Positions 10,684 to 23,535 of a stretch of DNA of 64,000 bases are shown here, piece by piece. The DNA is taken from the NCBI GenBank assembly GCA_034406715.1, contig CP137868.1:744001-808000 (forward strand), read 5' to 3'. The translations under genes were made by a program, and so were the position numbers. Position 1 is the stretch's first letter, and the number at the start of each line of letters is the position of its first letter. The notes under the pieces were generated by a model. The model saw only the letters and a program-made list of their open reading frames with translations. It was not told where the DNA came from and searched no databases. The stretch comes from Rhodotorula mucilaginosa. Its lineage: Eukaryota > Basidiomycota > Microbotryomycetes > Sporidiobolales > Sporidiobolaceae.

Positions 10684-11296
10684 TCAGCTCATGAGGTCCT
10701 CTTGGAATTTGTGCTGTGAAGCGACCGAGGTGGGGAACAGAAAGGGAAGGGACTCGAGGGTCGAAGAACTCACGTCTTGCAACACGTGCTGGGCGTGCTC
10801 GGCCACGTTCGGAATCTGGCCGTCGAAGTGGTGCACTTCGTCATGCTCGAGCTGTGAGTGTACACGGAGCCTCGGTGCGTCAGGTCCGAGCCTTTCTCTT
10901 GGGTCTAGAAAGAGAGGGGTTTCTAGCAACTGACCCTCTTGGCGGCTTCCATCGCGTCCCTCTTGTGCATCTCGCAGCAGTCAATGTTCTGCGCCATGCG
11001 TCACGATGATGTGAGTCAGTACGGATGGACTCGGGTAGAGCAGACAGCGTTGGGAGTTTAGAACAGGACGCAGCGACGACGCACGGGCTTGATCGGGGCG
11101 TCACTCTTGCCGTGCCAGGTGTGGTGGTGTCCCATGGCTTGCTCCGACATGCCGGAACTCTTGCCTTGGCCGGCCGGGGCGGTGTGCTGCTTTGAAGACT
11201 GATGTGGGGATGACGGCGTAGCGGGAAGTCAGCGGGTGCGCAACTTGGGGCGGGTTAAACCCAGCGAAGGGGAAGAGGCATGCTCACGGCGTCCAT
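10684..11296 (-). CDS. Small His/Cys-containing protein of unknown function
   Basis: Five exons join cleanly. The start is MDA at 11296, with a GTGAGC donor directly after. Next comes SSKQHTAPAGQGKSSG, then MSEQAMGHHHTWHGKSDAP, then NIDCCEMHKRDAMEAAKR, then LEHDEVHHFDGQIPNVAEHA with QHVLQD, and finally HKFQEDLMS before the stop. Introns show GTGCGT or GTCAGT donors and CAG acceptors, and phases agree throughout. The product is only about 95 residues, charged, helical, and unusually rich in His (HHH, WH, HH) with one CC pair. It has no signal peptide or membrane segment. The composition allows metal binding, which is inference only. I recognise no family. The neighbour at 11567-12326 is another small, many-exon unknown on the same strand. 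Confidence 0.7.
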
Positions 11297-11566
11297 GGCG
11301 TGCAGTGTGTATTCGGGTGTGTGTGAATGTGTGGGTCGTGTGAGCTGAGAGAGGAAAAGGAGAGCGCGAGGTGGGGAAGCGACCACCACAAGCAGGGAAG
11401 GCTCGAGAAGCTGTCGCTCCCGAGCCAGGGCTCGGATGAAGTCAGTTCTAGAGCTTTCGATCCCTGGCACTGCGCGACCGTTGCAAGCACAAGACAAAAA
11501 AGAAAAACAGAGCTACACCACAGAGACCGTCATCGAGGGGTTGGGGGAGGCAAGCGAAAGATCGTT

Positions 11567-12326
11567 TCATTTCGTCGTCGTCTTCGTCGTCGGTTCGTCC
11601 TCCCAGTCCGGCAGCAGGACGAGACGCTCGGCGGCCACGGCTTTCTCATGGTCCGAAGCGCGCGGCTGTGGGGTAGTTACCAATTGTCAGGTCCGTGGCT
11701 CTGGAGCTACAGCTAGAGAGGCGCGCCAGTTCGGAAAAAAAGTCGAGCTGAGAAGGTCGCCTTCCAGTTGAGTTGGCGCTCGGGACTCGGACTCACGTTC
11801 AGGATAGTCCCTTTAAGCCCCGCCGCTGTGTGGCGTTCAGCTTCCACCATCTTGTGAATCTCCTCGCGAGCGTGCTGACGAGATCCCGACGGGGCGAGAG
11901 ATTGCCATCAGTGCCCCCCAACCTGGGCAACGAATCCGACGCCACTCGAAGTACACGCGGACGGACCTCTTTGTGCTCCTCGGTCTCGCGCGGGTTGTGA
12001 GCAATACCGCGGTCTTTGGCGTAGACGTCCTGGTCCGAGGCGGTCCGGACGATCAGAAACAAGTTCTCCCCCCCCTTGGAAACGGAAAGTTTCGTGTGGC
12101 CAGCCAGGCGAGCGGACCTGTTTGGCTTCGAGACCGAAGTGCACCAGCCTGGAGGGTATGCGCAAGCCTACTCACTTGAGCGTCGTGCCCGTCCGAGGTC
12201 TTGAGCGTGTCAAAGTCGATGCCAGCCTGCCAGAACGGGTCGATCTCGTCAGCGCGGCAAGCTGCGAACGGATCAGACCACCTCGGCTCGAGGCCCGATG
12301 GAGCGTACCTGTTTGTGAGTAGGCAT
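11567..12326 (-). CDS. Hypothetical small multi-exon protein
   Basis: Several exons in one direction code well. They read EIDPFWQAGIDFDTLKTSDG, then LFLIVRTASDQDVYAKDRG continuing to NPRETEEHKE, then HAREEIHKMVEAERHTAAG with LKGTILN, then PRASDHEKAVAAERLVLLPD, ending EDEPTTKTTTK before the stop at 11567. The proposed start is ATG at 12326 (MPTHKQ), directly before a GTACGC donor. The link from there to the first large exon needs either a weak GAG acceptor or a different start. The protein is charged and helical with no signal peptide or membrane segment. I recognise no family. It shares its 5' region with the divergently transcribed CsbD-like gene. Confidence 0.55.
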
Positions 12327-12712
12327 GCTGATCTTTGCTGACAAGTCCGGCTAGATGTCAAGCGCTGTAACAAGAAGAGGGAAAGGGAGGAGATTGAGGG
12401 TCGAGGAGAGAGGCCGCCCCCGAGCAGATTTGGCGGTCTTTTCGCCTAGCCTCGGACGTCTCTCAGGCCAACCCCGAAGGTTCAGGCCATTCCTGTTTTC
12501 CGCAAGTCTCTACATAGTGGTCAACACGGCCCTCTTCTGGATTGCGTTTCAGTTGTATTGGCTGAATACAAACACTTTCTGTGATGCGAGTCAGCCGACA
12601 ATGTGGGGCGGCTCAGCTCGCGTTCGATGACGCACTCGACTCGACTCCTGCAGTTGGCGATCCCCTGCAGCCCTTTCGCTTCTTCCCCTTCACTCGCAAC
12701 ACCCGCGCAACC
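12327..12712. promoter_or_regulatory. Divergent promoter region between unknown gene and CsbD-like gene
   Basis: 386 bases between two start codons pointing apart. The part from about 12480 to 12600 is locally less GC-rich than its surroundings, as is common in promoters. No specific binding site can be named with confidence. Confidence 0.4.
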
Positions 12713-13159
12713 ATGTCTGACGTACAGGAGCCCTCCAAGGTGAGCACGTACAGCAGGGGACGCGCTGCTTCCGAGAGTCGGGACGCTGACGCCCCTTCGT
12801 TTCCGCAGTCCAACGCCAACTGGAACTCGACCGTCGGCGGCATCAAAGAGACAGTCGGCAACGTCACGGGCATTACCTCGCTCGCCCAGTCGGGTAGCGA
12901 GCAACGAGCGTCGGGCGAAGCCGAGTACAAGCTCGCGCAGACGCAGGAGTACGTCGAGGGCACGGCGGACCGCATCGGAGGCAAGGTGGACCGCGTCCTG
13001 GGCGCCGTCACGGGAGACAAGGCCAAAGAGGCGAGCGGACTCGCGCAAGAGACCAAGGGAAAGGCGCAGCAAGGTGAGCTTTGCTTGGGCTCGATGCAAG
13101 TCCATCCCCGCGGAAACTTACTCTCCCTCTCTTCGTCTGCAGCGGCCAACTCCTCATAG
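12713..13159 (+). CDS. CsbD-like stress-response protein
   Basis: Three exons: MSDVQEPSK, an intron ending CCGCAG, the main exon, then an intron ending CTGCAG and the tail AANSS followed by a TAG. The main exon reads NWNSTVGGIKETVGN with repeated GxxxE/D-type helices such as EGTADRIGGKVDRVLGAVTG and ends KGKAQQ. This is the pattern of fungal CsbD-like proteins of about 100 residues. They are small, hydrophilic, Gly/Lys/Glu-rich, and often induced in stationary phase or stress; the molecular role is not known. The start is the first ATG after a pyrimidine-rich leader. There is no signal peptide or membrane segment. Confidence 0.9.
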   Translation: MSDVQEPSKVSTYSRGRAASESRDADAPSFPQSNANWNSTVGGIKETVGNVTGITSLAQSGSEQRASGEAEYKLAQTQEYVEGTADRIGGKVDRVLGAVTGDKAKEASGLAQETKGKAQQGELCLGSMQVHPRGNLLSLSSSAAANSS

Positions 13160-13398
13160 TCGACGACTATCGGAATCAGAAGTGCAAAGTAATACATATA
13201 CCCTTCTCACTACCTGGGTCAGCGATTGGTGTTCATCAGAGAGGCTCGGAGGTTCAGCCCTTGCACCAGGACGGAGCCCTTCACCGCTCTCACCTTTGAC
13301 CAGAGAACTCGGCCTACCGTGCTCCCCTAATGAGACTCTCAGGGCCACAAAGACAAAGCGTCGCTGGCGTAGGTGCAATAGGAGTTTCCGCCGCCATC

Positions 13399-15394
13399 CT
13401 ACCCCCGCAGCAGATCTATCCGCCTCCTCTTCTCCGACCCCGCCACTCCCGACCCCGCCACTTCCTCCCATCGCCATTTCCGACTCTCCTTCCACTCCCT
13501 CAACCAACTCTGCACAAACTGGACCTCCTCGACGTGCACTCGCCGGATCGCCTTGGGTTCGCTCTCGCGCCTCAAGTCGGCCGAGCCGTTCTGGTCCCAG
13601 TGGTGTACTCCCCCAGGGATGAGCTTGAACGGTTGGTCGAGAGTGTCGAGTCGGTGGCCGTGGTGGGGAGCGAGCGGAGAGTGAGGTGTTGCGTAGAGCC
13701 AGGCTACCGTGCAAGATGCATCTTGTCAGTACGCGCGAGAGCGAAACGAGATGGCGCAAAAGTTTGGCTCACGGTCTTCGCTCCCGTCGATGAAAGCCAA
13801 ACGAGAGTACGACAGGTTGTAACTGCCGTACTGGTTGACGGCTGTCACGTTCGGGCGCGACGGTACCCCTGTGCGCGGGACATTGTCAAGATCAGAAAGC
13901 GGGCCTCGATGTCGGGGGAGGAAGAGTTTAACGCACTGTTGACTTTGCCTTTAGGGAACGCCAGACGGCAAATCTTGCTCGTGTAGTCGATATCTAGCAA
14001 GCGCGAAACGATCGAAGTCTCTTCCGGCGATGGAGGGTGGCCAATGAAGTATCCCCATTCTACAAGCACCCTGAGCTATCAGCCGATTGCACGGTCGCTC
14101 GGGAGGAAATGAACCCACCAGTGCAGAATTGGTACGACCAGGACTTCCACGGCGCCTCTTCGAGGCTGTCGCCGCCGTACTCGTCCGTGCCGAAGCACTC
14201 GTCCTGGGTCGCGTCGGGAGGACAGAGAGGAGCCACGTGCTCGCTCACATAGTTTGCGTACCCTTGCAAGCTCTCGAGCGCCTTTTTCGGGTCGCTCGGC
14301 AGGGAGGGGAACAGGGAGGCGGTGAGCGAGGTCGAGTTCTTGAGGTTGCCGTCGTTGGTGGGCGGCGTGAGGGCGTCACAAAATTCGAAGAAGCGCGTAC
14401 TGCCCACAGCCGGGTCCCAGTTTCGAGCTTGCCAAGATCCGAGCGGGATCGCGAGGGCGTTGACAAAGTCGGCGTCCGAGGTAATGTTGCCGAGTCCGAA
14501 CGCGCCCTTCAGACGCGAGGTGATGAACGGCATCTTGAGCTCGAGGAGCGAGTCGATCAGCTCGGTGTGGTTCTGGAGGTGAGCGATACACTCGGGTGGA
14601 CCGTGCTGCATGATTGGAGTGTAATAGTCGTGAAAGTCTTCGATCGCGGTCGTGACTGCTGACGAGGCGAGTGCGCCCCAAAACACTTCGGGGAAGAGTT
14701 TCCGCGCGAACGCCGACTTGGCGCCGGCGTAACTGCCACCGTAGTAGATCCAAGGTACGTTCGAGGACGACAGGTTGTGCGCCTCGAGGCCGGGGAAGAC
14801 GACAGTTTGGGCAAAGTAGGCCGAATCGCGCAGGCTCTCTTCGGTCGTCAAGAAGCGCAGGGAATCGGTGTCGAGGCGCTCGACCGGGAACGACTCGCCG
14901 TAGTACCGGTGCTCGAGGATGACGCCGAGTCCGCCGGTCGCTTCTGCTAGGATACGGAGGATGCCCGTCTCGAGGAAAGGAATCCGGTCCTCGCCGCTCG
15001 TTTCGCCCCCATCGAGGAGATAGACGGGACCGCCCGGTTTGTAAAAAGTCGCGTCGAACCAGTAGCGCTGGTGCCATTCCTTGCTGCCATTCTCGCCGTC
15101 GACGTGCGACACTTTTTGCTTGAAGGCGTGAGGACCGAATCGGCGCGTCGACGTCTCCCGCGCTTGAAAGTGTAGTTGCGACGTAGAAGTTCGAAGAGCA
15201 TACTCTTGATCGCGCTTTGCGGTGTCTTCTGCTCGCTGGAGGTGTCGGTACAGCCCGATCGGCAGCGACGGCGAGGACCCTTTCCGCAAGAGGTCAGCAG
15301 CTGCGAGGTTATGAGGTCGAGACGGAGCTATAGTCGCCGCTCCTGCTACTGTCAGCCAGGCAATGAGCAGCGTCGGGAGCACGAGTACTCGCAT
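13399..15394 (-). CDS. Secreted serine peptidase, family S28
   Basis: Serine carboxypeptidase / prolyl-peptidase-like enzyme of MEROPS S28. ATG 15394 gives a classic signal peptide, MRVLVLPTLLIAWLTVAGAA; an in-frame ATG at 15445 would add an Arg/Leu-rich N-region. Family blocks in order are FKQKVSHVDG, YWFDATFYKPGGPVYLLDGG, EHRYYGESFP, the nucleophile elbow GGSYAG, FIDGSEDPW with the acid, and GGVHHWDQNG with the catalytic His. N-glycosylation sequons such as NLS, NHT and NIT are present. Two splice sites are clear: one joins SYQFCT to EWGYFIGHPP, and a second lies after GKVNS. The C-terminus is basic (EKRRRIDLLRG). Expected location is the secretory path, vacuole or outside the cell. Confidence 0.93.
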
Positions 15395-15538
15395 CGCCAG
15401 AGACAGCGCGTAGACACGAGCAAAGAGTCGGAAATCGGGGGACATGGCGCACCACAGCGGACCGGTCACACCTGAAAACTCTTTCGACCCCATCTGTACC
15501 CAAGAGTTGCTATGTATCTACAGTCCCTTCTGGATCTT

Positions 15539-17618
15539 CTATGCGTTGACATCACTCGGGTCGGCCCCCATCCCTTCCCACATCACTTTCCAGTGCCCGT
15601 CCACCGGTCCATCGGAAGCCGTCTTGATCACCGTCTCCTTCGCATCCATCGACGGCAACAACTCGGACACCGAATGCCCGAGCCCGAGCGTGAGCTTGAT
15701 CTGCGGAGGCGAGCGCTCGTACTCGACCAGCTTGGGCGACTCGAGCGAAGCGCCAGGAGGGAGGGTGGCGTTTGCGGCGTCGGTTTCGATCAAGCACATG
15801 ATGTTCTGAACAGCAGGGCCAGCCTGTCGGTTTGGGGGAGAAATATCAGCATTAGAACCTAACCTTGGACGTCTTGCGAGGGGCGGTGACGTACCTGGTT
15901 CCATCCGGTGTGGCCCGCCTTGATCACGCCCGCATTCGCCACGTCGCCAATCGCAAACAAGTTTCGCCGGACTCGCTCGCTGTACCGATCCTGATCCGGC
16001 ACTCTTGAGAGGTCGACCTGAAGGGTGTCTCGGACGTTGATGTAGCCGTGTTTGTCGAGTACGCCGGGCAAAAAGTCGCGCATCAACTGCGAATTCGGCT
16101 TCTGGCCCGTGCATCGCATCTGCACGTACGCGCCCATCGTCAGCCTCCCTTCCGCATACATGAGCCGCGCGTTTCTCTTCCGAAGTAAACTCACCAGGAG
16201 ATCATACTCGACCTCTCGCCCGTCGCTTAACCGCAGTATCCGCTTCTCGCCCGGCTTGTCGTCCTTGACATCGCCGAGATCCGGCCGTTCCCCAAGCACG
16301 ACGTCGACCCCGAGTTCCTTCATCCTCCTCATGACCTCGTCGTGCACTTCCTGCTTGTACAGAGGCATGAACCGGTCCCGCGAGTGGACGAGCGTGATTC
16401 GTTTCTTCCGCGGTGGCGAGGCAGCTTTCTCGCCGAGGTGAGCGGCGTTGGCCGGGTTGTTGTACAGGTCGGCAATGTCGGTCGCGTACTGGATGCCCAA
16501 GGCGCCGCCGCCGACGATCAAGATCGAGCTGGCCTTGTCGATCGCGGCTTGTTGGGCCTATCAAACTCGTCGTCAGCCGTCGTTCTCTTTCTCCGCGGGA
16601 CAAGATTGGCAAACGCCCACTCACCTCGAGGAACGAGACGCCGTCTTTCTTCGTCCGAGCCACCGAGGCGAGTGGTGGAGGCAAGGTGCAACCGAGAGCC
16701 TGCGTCGGTTGGTAGGTCAGCCCTCTTCCATTCCGTGCCCTCCTCCATTGGCCGATTCTCGACGCACATAGATCAAGTAGTCCCACTTGAGCCTCCGCGC
16801 AGCCTCCCTCTTGGCGCGCGTGCCGTCTGCCTCCAACTGGGAATGTTCCAACTCTGCCGTCAAGCGGTCGACTTCCTCCTCGTCTCCCTCGAGGTCGCGC
16901 TCGTGTTCGAGCAGGTCCCGATCCAGTTCGACGTAGCCGTCGCGCAGCTCGGTCACGGCGGCGCTGACAAAGACGTGCCGTGCCTTGGGAGGTGCGAGAG
17001 GTGGCGGCGCGGCGGCGGTAGCGGTGGCGGCGGCGGTGCTCGATGCTGGCGTGCCGAGGACATTCTGGTACGGGACAAAGACTTTCGGGGCGTGACCGGG
17101 GACGACCGAGACTCTGTAGAAGCCTATCGTTAGTTCGAATCCATGTAATCAAGCCTTCTCCTTTGGCTCACCGAGGTTGCAGGTAGAGATCTGAGCGGTC
17201 GTGAAGGCGGCCGAGCACTCGACGTCAGTCTCGCGAATCTTCTCTTTCGCTCGTCCAGCAGGGCCCGCACTCACGGTTGAAATGACTGGAGATAGCAACA
17301 AGGCGACCGTCAAAGTTAGCAGTGCAGCTCGGGAAGCACGAGCAGGCGAGCCGCGGCTTTGTGCGGCGGAGAGAGCCAAAGACGCACCTCTGTCGGTCAA
17401 TGACGACGACGCGGTGCGAGGACGGCAGTGTCTCGCTCAGCAGTTTGGCTGCTCTTGCGCCTGTGGTGTAGTTTGCAGAGCGAGGCCGAGGGCGGGGTAA
17501 GGAGGGCGGTCAGCTTGGCGTGGGAGAAGGACCAGAGGAGCGAGCGACTTGACGCACCTGCGTAGCTGCAGCCGAGGACGAGGACGTTGCGCGTGGCAGT
17601 AGCGCTCGGTGCGACCAT
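15539..17618 (-). CDS. AMID/AIF-like FAD-dependent oxidoreductase
   Basis: Pyridine-nucleotide-disulfide oxidoreductase fold related to mitochondrion-associated AIF-like proteins (AMID/FSP1, fungal Aif1). The start MVAPSATATRNVLVLGCSYAG carries the FAD-binding beta-alpha-beta turn. After two tiny exons the conserved SHFNHLYLQPRVSVVPGH appears, then FVPYQN, DYLIYALG, the second dinucleotide fold ILIVGGGALGIQYATDI, and the FAD-closing motif FAIGDVANAG with KAGHTGWNQ. It ends DPSDVNA. Between VPYQN and DYLIY the protein has an Ala/Pro-rich linker and a highly charged insert (ERDLEGDEEEVDRLTAELEH). The family oxidises NAD(P)H with FAD and reduces quinones. At least seven introns. It is convergent with nothing; its left neighbour is the S28 peptidase on the same strand. 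Confidence 0.9.
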
Positions 17619-19229
17619 CTCTCGATCTCGTTGCCCTGCGGCGTGTAGTGGAGCGGCAAGAGTCGAGCCGGGTCGTCCTTGATCTGATAATCAGCGGGCC
17701 GCGCCGGTCTGGTTCGAAATTCGGAACCTCGCACGCCGCCGCCGCGGAAATGTTCGCTCGCGCCTCGCTGCTTGACCTCGGTCGTCGACACACCCCTCCG
17801 GACTTGACCGTGCCGGGCCCGGCGACTTCGCAGCTCTAACTTACGCTCACAATCATTCTTGTGTATCTCCCCGCTCAGTCTTGTTCACGAACGACCTTGG
17901 TGTGTTAGCGCGCGAGCTGCAGGATCCAGCTCCGAGAAACACCTAAAGACGTCGTCGATACACGCCGCTCTCGCGCTCGGCGGTGGTCAAGTTCGCTACT
18001 GGAGATTCTGCTGCTATGGACACCAGGCGACTCTGGCTTGTGTTCTCAGTCTGCAGTCGAGTTGCCGCGGCACTCCACACGCACCCCCTCGGCGCTCGGA
18101 CTCAGATTCTGCTCCAGCTTCGGCATCGATCACATAGAGCTCTTGTCATTGCTGAGGCTTTGCTTGCGCCTCCTCTTTCGCGCACTTCGGATCCTGGAGC
18201 GGCGGCGCCTCGTCGAGGAGGCTGTTGGGAGAGCATTCAAACCGCCCGCCAGCGCTTGGAACCGGATCAGCGGTCGCCGCCTGCCACCTGCTGGGCCACG
18301 CTCCTCCGTACTGCATGCTGCGCCTTGCTCCATCCTGTTGTATCATTCCGGGAGCGGGCGCTGAGAGAATGTGGCAGGGGGAACCACGGACCCTCCCACG
18401 CCCGGCTTGCAACTCCATATTTTCGCAATATCGGGCAGTCTGGAACCTGGCGCGCACCATAAAGGGTTCGGATTACTGCTGCGCATGCACAAATTATACA
18501 TCAATACTGAGCAAGAGCAGGACGCCCACTCCGAGGCGGTCTGAGAGGTATGGACGGGAATGACTCGGAGCGTTCCTCGGCCCGCTATCTTTCGAATCTC
18601 CCCTCGCCATCTCTCGAATCTCCCCTCGCTGATCAGCAATGGGCATGAATACTGACGCAGACGAGCGGGGCGCAGCCAGGGATTCAGGCTTAAAGTCTGA
18701 TCGCTTGTAAACTCGCTCGAACATCGGGACGAGGCCACGGCGGGAGGTTCAAAATCAATCAAAACGCTGGCCTGGCATGTTTGAGACTTTCCGCGCCTGA
18801 ACCACCAGCTCGAGAAAGCTTTGAATTAATGTACCCTCTGTAGCGCAGAAACCTCGGGAGCGCCAAGAATCCCTCCCAGTCGATTCCACCAACAGGCGAG
18901 TCATGCGAGCGGGGTGCATGAGCAAGAGACCATAATGGACTCATCCGAGTCACCATTCACCATGCTGATGCATGTACAGAGGACCGTGTCATCCCCAATG
19001 AAGTCTTCCCCGTGCCTAATTTGCAGAAGGGACCGGCGCCACCTTGTTCAGAAGCAACGAACGCAGCGCAGAACAGCTTGATCAATCGACTGTAAGCTCC
19101 CTCGATGCTCTTGGAGGTCACGACCAAATCGCCAGGAAAGCTGCGGAAAGAGGGATAATGCGGTGCGATGCAGATGTAGTGACAGAGCAGAGAAGAGCGC
19201 AGCATGGAGACGCCCGCTGCGTACTCTAT
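17619..19229. other. 1.6-kb stretch without a recognisable gene
   Basis: Unusually long gap for this dense window. Open frames on both strands are short, and their translations are Arg/Ser/Pro-rich without family blocks. A short direct duplication, TCTCGAATCTCCCCTCGC-like, occurs twice around 18590-18630. It should include the AMID promoter (right after 17618) and the PRMT3 3' end. Nothing else can be supported. Confidence 0.3.
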
Positions 19230-21496
<2,267 letters not shown>

Positions 21497-21884
21497 CCTT
21501 CCGTGCTTTGTGTGCGGGTGAGCGTATAGCTTCAGCTGAGCGGCCAGTCGAGCCGTTCCGCGTGAAAAGGAGCAAGAGAAAAGTTTTCCGCGCGCGGAAC
21601 GGAAACCGTGCTCACCTTTCTCTGAAACGCGCGCGCGAGGCGTGCTCAAGGCGGTCGCGGCGATTCAAACGGGTTTGGCTCCTTGTGTATCGGTATTCGG
21701 TCAGTACGGCGTGCACAGCTAGAGAGAGCACTCACTGACGCTCCTCCTCCACGTTTCCGCTACGCGCTATCCCCGTTCCTCGCCGAAATCGCCTCGTCGA
21801 CGCCGACCTCACCGCTCCGGCCTCTCACCGACCTCGACGTCGCCTTCATCTCGCTCCCGCACTATCTCCCCTGCTCAGACAGCA
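21497..21884. promoter_or_regulatory. Divergent promoter, PRMT3 / RPL4
   Basis: 388 bases lie between two start codons pointing apart. The leader next to RPL4 is rich in C and T, as expected for a ribosomal protein gene. A 5'-UTR intron in either gene is possible; I cannot place it. Confidence 0.45.
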
Positions 21885-23129
21885 ATGGCTACCCGTCCGA
21901 CTGTGCAGGTTCGCGCCCTTGAGGGAGAGTCTTCGGCCTCGCTCCCGCTCCCGGCTGTCTTCACCGCTCCGATCCGCTCGGACGTTGTCGCTCAGATCCA
22001 CAAATCGGTCGCCAAAAATCGCCGCCAGCCGTACAGTGTTGCCGAGAATGCTGGACACCAAACTTCGGCCGAGTCCTGGGGTACCGGTCGTGCCGTCGCG
22101 CGTATCCCGCGTGTCGGAGGAGGAGGAACGCACCGCTCCGGTCAGGCCGCTTTCGGCAACATGTGCCGCGGCGGTCGCATGTTTGCCCCGACCAAGATCT
22201 GGAGGAAGTGGCATGTAAAGGTTAGTCAAAACCAGAAGCGTTTCGCTACGGTTTCGGCTGTCGCCGCCACGGCCGTCCCTTCGCTCGTCCTCGCCCGCGG
22301 ACACCGCATCGACGGCGTCGCCGAGATCCCCCTGGTCGTCTCGTCCCAGCTCGAGTCGGTCAAGAAGACCAAGGAGGCCGTCGCCGCGCTCCAGACCCTC
22401 CAGGCCCACGCCGACGTCTCCAAGGTCATCGCCAGCCGCAAGGTCCGCGCCGGCCGTGGCAAGGCCCGCAACCGCAAGTTCCGCCAGCGCCGCGGCCCCC
22501 TCGTCATTTACAACGAGGACAACGGCTTGGTCAAGGCCTTCCGCAACGTCCCGGGTGTCGAGACCGCCAACGTCCGCTCGCTCAACCTCCTCCAGCTCGC
22601 CCCCGGCGGTCACCTCGGTCGCTTTGTCATCTGGACCGAGGGTGCCTTTGCCCAGCTCGACGAGGTCTACGGCACCTACGAGAAGCCGTCGGCCCTCAAG
22701 TCGGGCTACACCCTCCCGATCAACAAGATCACCCAGGTCAGTTCTCTCCGTCTTCTTGTTTCCGTGGTCCCCCGCGCTCACCCTCACTTTCCCCGCAGAC
22801 CGACATCTCGGCCGTCATCAACTCGCAGGAGATCCAGTCGGTCCTCCGCGAGGCCGGCCCGGCCCAGACCAAGAAGGCCCGTGCCCAGAAGAAGAACCCG
22901 CTCAAGAACCGCGCCGTCCTCTTCCGCATGAACCCGTACGCCGCCACCCTCAAGCGCCAGGCCGCTGCCAACGAGAAGCGCGCCATCGCCGGCGGCAAGA
23001 AGCAGAACCACAAGCAGGCCCAGACCCTCGCCTCGAAGGAGTTCAAGGTGCGTTCTCGCAGTCCGGTCTCGTTCTCGTTTCGGGACTGACTCGCTTCCTC
23101 TTGTGCAGGAGACCCTCCTCTCGGCTTAA
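21885..23129 (+). CDS. RPL4: 60S ribosomal protein L4 (uL4)
   Basis: Core large-subunit protein lining the peptide exit tunnel. It starts [16 protein letters not shown]. It contains the uL4 blocks [60 protein letters not shown], the variable loop [39 protein letters not shown] and [11 protein letters not shown]. Two introns follow, near 22736-22799 and near 23049-23108. The second and third exons give [36 protein letters not shown], and the tail ETLLSA. The product is about 365 residues, normal for a fungal L4. Codons are strongly biased to C-ending forms, fitting high expression. Introns of ribosomal protein genes often host snoRNAs, but these two are too short to show one. Confidence 0.97.
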
Positions 23130-23221
23130 AAAAGTGCGTCGGTCGCGCAGTGCATTGCTTTTGTTGCTTTGCTGGAGGGATGATGACGGGACTTGTTTGG
23201 GTAGCTCTACCGGTCAAGAGG

Positions 23222-23535
23222 GCCTTCGCAACGAGTTCGCTTTTTACCCTTCACCTCCTTCCGGCACTCTTCCAGCCCGGCGTGGCTGTCGTCGGGGGCT
23301 GACTTTGCTGTGACGAACGGCCTCTTCTAGTGGGCGTGGGCTCAGTCTAAAGTCCAGCCCCACGGATCCGTCGAGCCGGCCTTCGCCACGAGTTCGCTTT
23401 TAGCCTTCACTTCTTTCCGGCGCTTCCTCCAGCCCGGCGTGGCTGTCGTCGGGGGTTGGCTTTGCTGTGACGAGCGCCCTTTTCTAGTGGGCGTGGGCTC
23501 AGTCTAAAGTCCAGCCCCATCGATCCGTCGTAACG
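23222..23535. repeat. 157-bp tandem repeat, two copies
   Basis: The unit starting at 23222 recurs at 23379, a period of 157 bases. The copies match at roughly nine positions in ten, with small compensating indels near the front and two long identical blocks: one around the GCCCGGCGTGGCTGTCGTCG core, and one ending in AAAGTCCAGCCCC. A degenerate scrap of the unit's end (GATCCATCGAGCCG) follows at about 23550. Each unit can form a short GGGCT/AGCCC hairpin near its end. No open frame spans both copies. It lies between the convergent 3' ends of RPL4 and the E1 gene, so it may be transcribed in an RPL4 3' UTR or be a separate RNA. Confidence 0.85.

Noticed and set aside
17125-17150. GTTCGAATCC, a tRNA B-box-like string
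   Set aside because: No A box upstream and the flanking bases do not form a T-arm stem; it lies in an intron of the AMID-like gene.
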